Source: Centropus unirufus (Eukaryota > Chordata > Aves > Cuculiformes > Centropidae). Taken from it: DNA of 64,000 nt. Made by a program: the position numbers and the translations under genes. The notes beneath the pieces were generated by a model. That model made no database searches. It saw only the letters and a list, made by a program, of their open reading frames with translations, and was not told the origin of the DNA. The stretch is taken from assembly GCA_013397695.1 (NCBI GenBank), contig VYZI01000021.1:692566-756565 (forward strand), given 5' to 3'. Of this stretch, positions 12,201 through 23,025 are shown piece by piece. Every line of letters starts with the position of its first letter. Position 1 is the first letter of the stretch.

Positions 12201-13794
12201 TAGTGTCCTGAGGCACAGTGACAATTGCTGGTAATGATAACGCAATTGGGATGGGGATAGGACTGCCAATTTTCCTTGCCTGAAGGCTGAACCCTCTGCA
12301 CAACTTAGTTAAAATAACCAGCACTGGCATTCACAAGCGAGATTGTTAAGTGTTGGAGGAAGAAGAAAATCTATTGATGATGAAGGCCCCTGTTGATGAC
12401 CCACTTTGACTCGTCCTGACTGAGCAAATGTGCAAGTGAAAGCCTTTTGGAGCCATGCAGCTCTTGTCACTCAGACAGGACACTGAGAAATAACAGGAAG
12501 AGCTGTAAACGCTGTGTCATGGCAGCAGGATGCCACCAGGCGAAAGCCTCAAAACCTGCCTTAACTGTACCCAATACTGCTTTAAGATATCTTTCACCAA
12601 CAATGACACATGGAAAACTAAGTGAGAACTAGGACAAGATCCAGATTTCCCCCAAAAAGAAATTTTCTCTCCATTTGGCATCTTGGAGGGATTCTGTTTT
12701 GTAGTGTCATCTTCTTCTAACTTGTCAAGAAGTTGACAACAGAGAGAAGCTGCTGAGTGTCTGAAAGCACCTGATTTCTCCCAATTGCCTAACAAAGCTT
12801 CTTTGGTGTATCTCCAGCTGGAGAAACCTCTCAGTCTCGAGGATGCCAAAGAAACACTATGCACAAAAACAGTCTTCAAATACACCTCTCTACGTGAGCT
12901 TTTGTTCATTACCTTCTGGGCTAGCCATGATGAAATCGTATACACATATAGTACAATAATGATATCAACCTGATAATGGCTAGAGAGAGGATAAAAAATG
13001 TGGGCTTTATATAAAAAAATGATCTCTTTAACAACAAATTGTAACTAATTAGACTTTGAAATCAAATGAAAGTGCATGAAGGTTCAATTTTCCATACAGC
13101 TGAAGATCTGACCTTTTTAGGAGTGGGAAAGAAAATTATTTTTAATTAACATGACTAATCATTTCCTGTCATTTTCAGATAATTGGCTTTGTCAAAAAAA
13201 TGAACTGTTTTGGGGGGAAAGGGGGGTGAGAGTGGCAGCTTCACTGTCGCATTTAACCTTTTAGATTCTGCCTGCAAACAGAATTTGGATCATTGTTATC
13301 ATAGCGAAGAATCTTTATGTGGAAATTTTGTGCTTCCTTCCCCCTTCTTTTCCATATGGCTCATAGAAATTCATACATAGGGAAAAAATATTTGACACAC
13401 TGCTAGACTTCGTTCACTTTCAAATGATCCCTTATTAAAAAAACACAGGAAGCAGTTTAGCTGATAGACTGTTTTCTGGTACATGTTGAGGTCATTCACT
13501 TGATCTAGGACACAGGGTCAAACCTTGTAGTCCTTAATAACATCTTCCACTCAAGCTAGTTGGGAGTTTTGTCTAACTGAGTGCAGGTAACTTTTATTCT
13601 ATTTGAACAGTAAGCAAGTGAAGGTGGCCAGACAAGTGATAGAGACCTCTTGTTTGTACCTTCTTGCCTGAGCTGTGGAAGCCTCTAATAGAAATATTAG
13701 GCCATGAGATATAATTTCTCTCTTTCTTAAGCAGACCTTAAACCTGGTGTACTGGAGGCTTTCCTAGGCAATCAGCATGAGGTTTTCATGCACA
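9211..13794. other. Gene-free stretch
   Basis: No gene or intact repeat is recognised. Near 9.69-9.80 kb the self-complementary 8-mer GAAATTTC or its near copies recur several times within about 100 bases, which may be the trace of an old repeat. An imperfect TTA microsatellite lies at 10080-10112. The scattered open frames here (60-142 codons) overlap on opposite strands and have no recognisable content. Confidence 0.5.
10080..10112. repeat. Imperfect (TTA)n microsatellite
   Basis: About 33 bases of ATT/TTA triplets interrupted by G and C substitutions. They are followed by a purine-rich segment that weakly resembles reversed MIR sequence. Confidence 0.6.
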
Positions 13795-14232
13795 CTTCAA
13801 GGGAAGGACAGAGCAATTGGAGAGAGACCAAAGGAAAGCAGGAAGAACAAATCTCTCCAAAACAGCCTTGCAAGCAAAGACTGAACAACCTGGGATTATT
13901 TAGCTAGGAGAAGAGACAATTCAATAGGGACTTCAGTTCTGAATAACGTTAAAAGGCACCTGGAAAGGCTGGATTCTGTCCTCGGCTTTCAGAGTTAGTA
14001 GGGTAAATAGAAATAGGAACAAATTCTGGCTGGAAAGACTCAGAAGAGATATCAGAAAAGCTTTCAAGTGATGAAGAGGACAGAGCACCAGAAATACAGT
14101 AGAGGCCTTGTCTCTGTTAGTCTTTAAATTGAACAAATATCTGTCAGGGAAGACATGAGGACAGTTCATCCTTCCCTGGGACAGGGGAAATGGATCTGCT
14201 GCTCTCCTGAAGTCCCTACCAAATGTGATGTT
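13795..14232 (+). mobile_element. Old CR1 LINE, 3' region, plus strand
   Basis: The sequence follows the 3' part of an older CR1 subfamily in the correct order. A GGAGAGAGACCAAAGGA block (about 13819-13835) comes first, then a GGGATTATTTAGCTAGGAGA block (13893-13912) corresponding to the ORF2 end. Next are AAATATCTGTCAGGGAAGAC (about 14135-14154), TTCATCC...GGGACAGGGG (about 14165-14187), and finally CTGAAGTCCCTACC near 14207-14220. CR1 is a non-LTR retrotransposon whose ORF2 encodes endonuclease and reverse transcriptase; copies are usually truncated at the 5' end. This copy has many indels and no usable reading frame. The terminal ATTCTATG-type repeat is degraded. It is inactive. Confidence 0.82.
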
Positions 14233-17200
14233 CATAAATACACAGGAGAGGAAATATTCCTATCTGATATCACCAGTGCTGAAGAAGGCCCTGAAACAAT
14301 GAACAGGTTTTGAAACAGAGGAAAGAAACAAGCACTAGGAACACGAGTACAATGGGCATTGGATATAAATGCACACACAAAAATAAAACCCCTGGGTAAG
14401 CAGGTGAGTAAATGCATAGAGATCCTTTACCCCAGCAAGGAGTTGGAGATTGTAGATTGTAGCCTGGATGTGCAGTGCTGGATCGGGATGCCAAATGTTC
14501 TCTCAGCCTCCGAGGTGGTTGATGGTGCAGACATGTTAATGTTTCCTAGCATAATCTGTTTGACTCAATATTGTTTGTTATTTTCTGGCCAGCATGGATT
14601 ATGATACCAGGTTGATGGTAATCACCCTGACATCTCTTGAAATGATAGTGCTCACTGACATGGTGAAGGAATAGCTCAGCCTGTGGCTTCCTCCATAAAC
14701 CTCCTTTCTTCTGAAAAATTGGTCTCACAGCATGGTTCTACCATTCCATCTCCAACCATCAAAAATAACACCAGAGAGATTTTACCATAAACCAAATTTG
14801 CACCCTATGTAGAAGAAATATCTCAGACTTTAAGTTTTCCCAAACCCTTCTTTCTCCTTTTGCACAAACTGGTAAAGTACTCTACTTTCAGGAGAAGAGA
14901 AACAAGCAGAATAAACTCCCAAACAACGTAACAGCAAACTCTGTCCCTTCCTCTTTTTTAACTGATATATTCTATAGCCACACAATACTCTTTTTTATCA
15001 ATATTGAAACCATGCAGTCATTTCTATTCATGAAGCAGATCAGGACAAGTTTCTCTAATGACTAAGAGATGTATTTGGGAGTGCGGAATTCTGCAAATTA
15101 GGAGTCAAACACAGTAAAAAAAATCAAAGATACTGCATTACAAAATACACTTTGTTCATTTATTTTAACAAGTATCACTTATTTTCAATTATTTACAGTG
15201 CTAGTTAGCATACTCATAAAAGTACTGTGGCATATTGAATTAAAAGTAATGGATTCTTAGTGTTGGGAAATCTCAGAAGAGCTCTCTGCTATTAAACACT
15301 GGAAAAATGGGAAGAAAATGTTACGGTGGGTTGTTTTCCAGTGTTTTTTTTTCTTTTTTCTTGTTGTAGAAGACTTTTTGATGAGATAAAGATAATTGGG
15401 TCTGAAGATTAAGTGAGTGAGAAATTAGCTGAGTTCTCACTGTGAGCAGGTCTGTAAATTCCCACATCACACTATGTCTTCCAGCTCCTCTTGCCCTTTA
15501 ACAAATCCAACATTCAGGCCCTTATCTCAGGGTGTCCTTTTTAGTCAGAATTCTCTGTCTTTCTTCAGCTTCTCATCATTTAAAGACAGTTATTTTTTTG
15601 GCATTTCATTTCCTGCTTTTTTCCTTTTCTTCTTGCATCTTTTATAGATGGTGATAAATGTGAATAACAATGTGCCCAGTGTGAAAGGCGGAGTGTAAAA
15701 CACAATTCCATTCGATTTCCCTTTTATTCTAACTTTAAGCCTCAGATTTACCCATGTCTCACTCCACTGGACCTGTCACCTGAATTAAATAGAGGCTCTT
15801 AAAACTGATTGCTGCAAGGAAATAGAACTTAGAACCAAGAATGTAACAGCATCTTAAAGAAAATTTCCTAATAAATGTTGAATCTCATTTAAATTTTATT
15901 TTCCACCCAAGAGATATGGAAGCAGATGAATGCTAATCAGAAAGGGAGAAAAGTGACCTTAATTTTGGATGATCTACTTTCAAGATCCTATTGAAGGCAG
16001 AAAAATACTCTGATAATTTGCACATAATGTAAATAGCATAGGAGGAGAGGGGCCGGCAGGCAGGGAATACTGAGACACACTTGTCTGCTTTTACGCGTCA
16101 CTGCTGACACCTGCTGCGTAACTGCCTGGCATAGCCATCTTCCTGAAAACAGGGAAAGAACCAGCTCGTCCAGCTCTGTAAAGACTCCCTGCTTTTAAAG
16201 CATGAGGGTCACTGTCTGAAGCTTGTCTGAACTGTGAGGAATGAAGCAGGTTTAACAGAGAGGAAAAAGAAAACAAACAAGCAACCAGCTGAATGTGTTG
16301 GGGAGGAAAGCCTTTTTCGAGTTGTATACTGCTTTTTTTTTAGTATTGAGATCTCTTGTCTGTTTTTTAATATTTGTTTGACATCTTGGTAACCTGAGGT
16401 TTTTTTCACTTTCTCAGGCTCTGATCTGCAGGGGACTGAACTGTCCTTGGACCCTGGCCAAGAGAGAACGGATCATCAACAGACGATGCTGTAGTCAGAG
16501 TTGATATAGATCCAGAGCAAGGGAGGTTTAGAAATAAAAGCAGCCATCTCAAGCTAGGGCTGTTTCTTTAGAACATTTTCCTTGCTTGTTGAATGAGTAT
16601 GGGTTAATCTGGTTGGCTCCCTGCCAACATGTGGGAGTTGCTTTGGCAAAAAGTGTGGTTTTCTCTCTGTTCCCACTGTAAAATGAGGAGTTGCTCACCT
16701 CCCATAAGCCTTCATGCTGTAAAAAGCTGCTCAAAACAAGGAGATGCCCAGCAGTGTTATCATAGTTATCTGATGTGACACAGTAAACATTTAGGAGTCA
16801 GCTTACTTTGGTACGGTGATACAACGAGGAATCTGATGAACAACTTGTATTAACATCAAGGAACATGGGAGGGGGAAAAAAAAGAAATGTTTGATTAAAG
16901 AACAGAGGCAGGTAATGGATAGATTTGCTTTGTTAAGAAAATGTCCGTAGTATTTGCGTTTTATAATTGTTCCTGCAAAGGTTGATGTGAGTTGAATCTC
17001 AGCTCAGCTTTCTTGTGCTTTGTCTTTTTTTTCCATGTGGAGCGGCAGAATGCTAAATAGATTCATTCCCATCATACCAGGAGTTACTGGGTGATATCTC
17101 GTCATTTTTTCCACTGAATGACAACACAGATGCCATCCCACCTTCATCTCCAGAAAGAGTCTAAGGGAGAAGCCTGATGGGAGCCATTCCTAGGGACCGT

Positions 17201-18900
17201 CACCATGGCAGTGCAACTCATCCCTCCCATCCCAAACAGAACAGACCATAAGGGGCAGAATGATGCTCCCCATTATTAATCCCAATGTGATTCTAAATGT
17301 CGTGTGATTACTGTACACACAAATATACTTGAAGGTTTTCTGATTTCAATTATGATTATTATCTCCTCTGAGAGATGTTTCTCTGCTGTTGGGAAATCTC
17401 CTCAGCTCCAAAACAGCGGCAGACAGTGGTAAACAGTCTTGTTGGTATTGTGTGCGTTCCTGCTGGACTACTGCCTTGTTGAGGTCCCCTTGCTTTGTCC
17501 TCCTCTGTGAGAGATGGTTGGAGAGTCTTTCACGATGGGCTGCAGTCAAGGATTTGACACCTTCTTGTAAAATACTTAGGAATTACAACCTCCTCTGTGA
17601 GACAGACATTGCAGGACTGGGAAGCAGTGAGACTTCATGCATGCTTGCTGAGACTTGATAAGGGCACAGGCAAAGGGAATCCAAGTAAAATGGACTTGCA
17701 TCATTGTTCTATTTAAGCCATTTGAGAAAAAGGTGATGCCACTGTCAAGCTAAAGTCATGCCCACTACTCTCTAAGAAACCTGGCATGTCACAGTGCAGT
17801 GATCAAAATGTAAGTGATGTGAGCTTGTATTGTTATTTCTCTTCCACATTTAGTTCACACTAGCTACCAATGGAGCTACCAATGCCAAGTGGAATTCAAG
17901 ATTTTCACTTCACAAACATCATTACCAAACGTTTTACACTAAAGGGTGTTTGCTAGCAGTGAAAATAAGTCAGATACATTTGTCTCAGGCCTATCAAATC
18001 GCACCCTAAGTATTACTGTGCTCATGTAGCCAGTCTTGGAGGGCATCAAATGCAGTAGGAATTCACAGAAACATTGTTGTTCTAAGACTAGGAAGCATGC
18101 TGCTGCCATGCCATTGGTAAGGACATGGTGACACAAGGCAGTGTGAATTTTGAGTCAGCAAACCACGCTTAGGGTCATCAGTGGAAGTATATCTTTAATT
18201 TAAGCACGTCCTTCAGGGAGCAATACTTAGAACAGCATACCTCAACAGCTGAGGCATGACACCATATGGCAGCTCTCCAGTGACCTCAGGTACAGCCTGA
18301 GAACCGCACTCCAGTTCCCAGGGGAAAGACATTCACACTTAAAATGACCAGAACAACTCATTGCCTCTCTGCTGGTCTCAGCAAACTGGCCAAGGGCTGA
18401 GCTGGCAAGAACAGAAATCACAGGTAGAGGAAGAGAAAGACAAACGACTAACAGATATTTGCCCTGCTATTCCACCTGCACTATGATCAAGGGGTCATTG
18501 ACTGCAATTTGCAGGATATATCTTTTCCCTGATACTAACATGCTGAATATTCAGTGTCCCAGATACTTGCAGGTGTCCATTCCAGTGTGCCAAATCTGAA
18601 CAATCTTGCAGCTATCACAGCCTCTATCACTTTGTCTTCCCTCCTGCTTCTGACAAACTCCCTTTTACACCATGACTACTTCTGGAAGTTTTTCTCCTAT
18701 GCAACTTTAATATTAGAAACACTTTCATTTAAAGATGACTTTTCTCTTCCTTCCTTCAGATGTCCCTTTCCTGCCTTGAAGTATAAGCAAAAACATGAAG
18801 ATACTTCCTAACCCTAAGGCTGCCACTGGTTGCCATTTCTTATGAATGTTTTCCAGAGCCTCCCAGATGCACGTTAAGCTTGATTTGAGCTCTCTAAATC
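14233..18900. other. Gene-free stretch
   Basis: No gene recognised. The 13-mer CTCCTCTGTGAGA occurs twice, at 17500-17512 and 17590-17602, with a shorter relative at 17363-17370. A 12-bp tandem duplication lies at 17862-17885. Open frames up to about 90 codons are isolated and show nothing I recognise. Confidence 0.5.
17862..17885. repeat. 12-bp tandem duplication, two copies
   Basis: AGCTACCAATGG is followed immediately by AGCTACCAATGC, with one mismatch at the last base. Confidence 0.7.
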
Positions 18901-18908
18901 TCAAGAAC

Positions 18909-19319
18909 ATTTAATAAATGGGGAAAGAGTCTGACTAAGCCATAGTGGAGATTAATTTCTTACATCGATACAATTTCCAATGAGCACTATACTTCATTTA
19001 ATAAATGTATTTATTAAATACATAAAAGATTTGTAAATGGAGCTTTTGTCTTGCTAAACCTTATTAGCTTCTTCCTTATTTAACATTTATTTTCTTGAGA
19101 TGAGACAATATTTGTTAAATCTTGAACACGTCATTGCAAAATCCACCCATGGTTTATTCAGTCTGACTCTAAATATTAAATTTCAACATTTGCTAGACCT
19201 GGCTCCTTGTTTAATCTACCAAGATATCTGACAAGCACAAGGAAAGATTTGCTAACTCAAAAATAACTGTTATTGAATCTCCAGTGGGTTTGTAAAAATC
19301 TGCATAATATTTAATAAAT
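18909..19319. repeat. AT-rich island with a repeated 11-mer and a near-perfect palindrome
   Basis: ATTTAATAAAT occurs at 18909-18919, 18996-19006 and 19309-19319. Its exact reverse complement, ATTTATTAAAT, follows the middle copy at 19009-19019 after two bases (GT), giving a 24-base inverted repeat with 11-bp arms. The surrounding 400 bases are strongly AT-rich with many TTTATT/AATAAA words. This could be a matrix-attachment-type or simple low-complexity region; the sequence alone does not show a function. Confidence 0.6.
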
Positions 19320-21689
19320 CTGCCCTAAGATTTGCTTAAATCTATTTAACCTCCATTAAAATGGGAAAAGGAATTTGTTGGAGTCCTTGTTGGATTCAAG
19401 CAAAACTTCATAAGTATATCAGATGTTACCAAAATACTATTAAACTGTCATGTGAGTTTTCTGTTTCATTTATCATCATCATTGATTATTAATGTATTTG
19501 TGTATAAATAGCAGCTCTCTGCTCCTGGGCAGTGCATCCATCCTCCTGTCCTACTCTCTCACTACCATCAGAATTCAGCTGGTAGAATATTGTAAGTCAC
19601 TGCTAGAGCTGATCCCACTGCATTTCTGCTACATCACCTTTTAGATTGCAGCCCATAATTTTGCAGACATTTGCTGGGAAAGCATAGATTGCCTTTGTCA
19701 ATTTTATACATCTTCTCTAAAGAGACACATTCTAAGAAAAAGTAATCATGCTGTATCAACAGCAGAAACACTGCTTACCTACCTCTTGTTATCCCAGCAT
19801 CTTGCCAGACTAAGGCACGCAGAATAACAAACATTATACTTAGTTTTCAACCTGCATGCAGTGCATTTTTATGTCTCTGGCTGGTTCCAGAGTTTCTATG
19901 GCAGAGATCCCAGATTATCTTTGGCCCAAAACCCCCACCCTCTTGTCTTGCAGATCAGTCTGCACCCTGATCATAAAATTCCACTTGAAAACAGAAAATT
20001 GAAAACAATTATGTTTTTGTGTGCTTCCGTATGCTACTCCTCCTGCCCTTTCAGAGTCGAGGAATGAGGAAATAACAGCCTGGGGACCCTTCTTCAGCAC
20101 ATGGACAGTTTAGAAACATTAAGTGGGTAGGTGAAAGTAGCCTAATTTATTTACTCTGTGTTTCTAGCCTTTTCATTTCTAGACAGTTACCTTGAAATCC
20201 TCTCTTTTCCATGACAATTAATGCAGTTCCTTTCTTCAGTTGGTCTGACCTTGGAGCAGGTAGCAAAAGGTATCAGATGACATGCTAAAACTCTCAATAT
20301 CAGAGACAGAGGTTCAAACCCGCTCAAGGCTAGAGTGGAAATGAGCTCAGCCATCTGAATCCTGTCACCATTTGTCAATAGCAGGAAATATCCGACTGTT
20401 TTTCTTGTTTGGCACTCTATACACAGAAGGAGATAGCATAAATACAGTGGTGAGCAGTGTGGTTGGGTTTATAACAGGTTGTGCTTCAGTGCAGAGGGAA
20501 GGGGCTTTTGTTGAATGTTACAGAATAACAGGGCTGGGACAGCCACCAAGACCAGCTGTTCTTGGAAACACACGGGCAAAACTAATTCTGATACATAACG
20601 GGCAGGTTCGTCTTTCCTCATAGGAGTTTCATAGCAGCGCTATCAGATTCTTGCTTTATTGCTTATCAAAATCCTCTTATAAAAACATGATGCCAGAATA
20701 TTATTTAATATGAGTGCTCTGATATGACAGTGAAGAAGACCAGACAGGACAGACATGACAGATAACAGTTGGGAGTTAATGCACAACTAAAAATAAAAGA
20801 AACGATTCATTAAAGGGTTACAGAGAAAGGTTCTGCTTTCTAGCTGACCCTGCGTACAAGGCCCACATATTATACATTTGAGTTTGAGCTCAAGTCAAAT
20901 ATATAAGTGTATGGAATTGTAAATTTGCCTGTGATAATTTGCTACTGGGTTCAGGCTATTCTCCTAGTGATTTATAGTCCTGGATATTCTAAGCAATATG
21001 TATTGCATCAGATAGTAGAGCCAGCTTTTAGGAAAAGCTAGTATAGATGACACAGGCCTTGTACACTTGGTTTCTTTTTTAAATAGAATCGCATGACTGT
21101 GGAAAATTCTTGAAGAAAGCAGAAAGGAAAGACATGGGCAATGTAACTACAGACACTCAGAAGTGATTTTCTAAGTGTCTTAAGAAATGCTGCTACTTCT
21201 CCATTTGGAAAAAGCTGGGCACTAGCACACTGAAAATCTGTCCTCTTCCATGTCAGCTGTGGCAGGAACACAGCATGGAGATATGCAATGTATGTATCTC
21301 CTTCTGGAAACCAATTTTTGTGAATTATTAACAAACAAATAAACAAAAGTGAGAAGAACTCAAACTGTATCTATGCTAACCCAGTAATTAAACATATGAG
21401 CTGTTTTATTCTGGGAAGAAATCATATCTATTCAGGACATTCCGCAGTCCCTGTTACTATGTGTCTATGTTTTGAGCCTGATAGAATATCTGAGTACACG
21501 ACCCGGAGATCCTGCAGGAAGAAAAACAACTCCTCATCCAAACCTGACCAGAACTGGATTTGAAGCACAGCTCTTTAAGAATCAGTCTGTAATAATGAGC
21601 ATAATTTAATTCAATTCAACATTCTTGTAGGGCTGAAAAACAAATAAACAAACCCTACACTTCAGTAGCATTAGCATTTGTCTCAGGGA
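19320..21689. other. Gene-free stretch
   Basis: No gene recognised. It holds a possible tRNA-derived SINE head near 20.26-20.32 kb. The remainder is unique-looking DNA with short, isolated open frames of up to about 100 codons and no splice-site context that I trust. Confidence 0.5.
20255..20330 (+). mobile_element. Possible tRNA-derived SINE head
   Basis: A B-box-like GGTTCAAACC lies at 20311-20320. A weak A-box-like TAGCAAAAGG lies 50 bases upstream, at 20261-20270. The order and approximate spacing fit a polymerase III promoter of a tRNA-derived SINE such as MIR. The segment cannot fold into a proper tRNA (the T-arm stem does not pair and no acceptor stem is seen), so it is not a tRNA gene. 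The A-box match is poor. Confidence 0.25.
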
Positions 21690-23025
21690 AAGCTAAGTTC
21701 GTAAAAAATGAGGCTGAGAATCAACAGCTAAGAGGGTCGAAGCTTCCTGTGGCATGAAAACTATCGAAAAGATCACGTTAGATCCTCACTAAAATTTACA
21801 GCATAAAAAATTGCAGGAGTGAATACAGGGAAAAGGGCCATATTTGGTTCAGCTGCAGATTTTAAAAAAAGATACTTAAAGTAGAAGATGTCCACTGAAA
21901 AGCCGAAATTGGGCCAAAAAGAGGAAAACAGAAAAGACAAAACTTGGCCAAGTTCAATGTAAAATTTATCATACAGCAGGGCAAAAAAAGATTTTCAGAA
22001 CCAACTTCCAAAAGACAATTGAAATAACAATTTAAACACATCAAAAATAAGAAACTTGTCAGATTTTTATACTGACAGTTCATACTTAAAGTGTAATGGG
22101 TGCTCAAGGAAGAAAAGGCTATAATGGTAGAGTCTAATAAATTCCTTTATCAGAGTTCCTCAGGGATTAGGTCAGTAGTTTAAGAGGGATGCATCTGAAG
22201 CATTTTGTATTTTAAATGCAAGTAGAACAATTTTTAGGAGGTTTTTTTTTTTACAAAGTGGATGGTAGCAACACATCACAACCAGAAGATTTTCTGTGTT
22301 GATAAATGTAAAGTGATGCACATGAGAAAATAAATTTTAATCGTAAATACATAGAAACAGGTTCCAAATTAGCTAGTGTCTCTTAGGAAATATCTTGGAA
22401 TCACTATGAATTTCTCTGAAAAAGTCAACTCAGTGCTTAGCAGAGGTCAAAGAGACATATAGTGTATGTTAGAAATAATTAGGAAAGATCTATAGAAAAA
22501 AAAGAAAAATATGTTATACTGTTAAAATGGCTCACATCCTGATTGCTCTGGTTGTGCCACCTCCGAAAAACATTCTGTAGATACAGAAGAGGCACAGAGA
22601 TGGCTGGCAAGTACAACCAGATTGGTATGGAGCAGGTCCTGTACACAGAAATCAAAAGAAGTCTCATCAACTTCAAAAATAAATGAGTGAGAGGTGTATA
22701 TATGGGTATACAAAATGATAAATGGGGTGAAGGAAGTGTCTGCAAACAATTATTCATAGTTCCTTGTCATGCAGAAATAAGAGGCACCAAATAACACGAT
22801 CAAGCCATGGATTTAAATAAACAAAAGGAAGTACTTTTCTGAACACAAAGCATAATCAAACCTTAGAGCTCATTGCCCAAAGTATAAATGGGTTCAAAAA
22901 GCAATTAAACAAATTCATGGAAGAAAAATACATCAAGGGCTTATTAAACACAGTGAAGTGGATCCAAGCTTCAATCTGGGACTCTTTAAGCTGTATATTA
23001 CTGAAAAATGAGGAGGGGTGTTGCC
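21690..23025 (+). mobile_element. Very old CR1 LINE with internal deletion, plus strand
   Basis: Two parts of CR1 ORF2 and its 3' region appear in order. The first, about 21950-22070, reads like the stretch before the reverse-transcriptase domain (CAGGGCAAAAAAAGATTTTC at 21977-21996, then a block near ACACATCAAAAATAAGAAAC). The second starts near 22290 (GATAAATGTAAAGTGATGCA) and passes the old-CR1 block around 22370-22440, where AAATATCTTGGAATCACTAT is clear. It continues through TAAATAAACAAAAGGAAGTA near 22814 and AAATTCATGGAAGAAAAATA near 22912. The reverse-transcriptase core expected between the parts is missing; the join lies near 22.24-22.27 kb beside an 11-base T run. The 5' limit is uncertain: similarity may begin about 21690 but is convincing only from about 21950. 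Every frame is broken. The subfamily resembles copies shared by turtles, crocodilians and birds. Confidence 0.78.

Noticed and set aside
20311..20320. tRNA gene suggested by the B-box-like word
   Set aside because: No acceptor stem, no paired T-arm and an over-long distance to the A-box; at best a SINE head.
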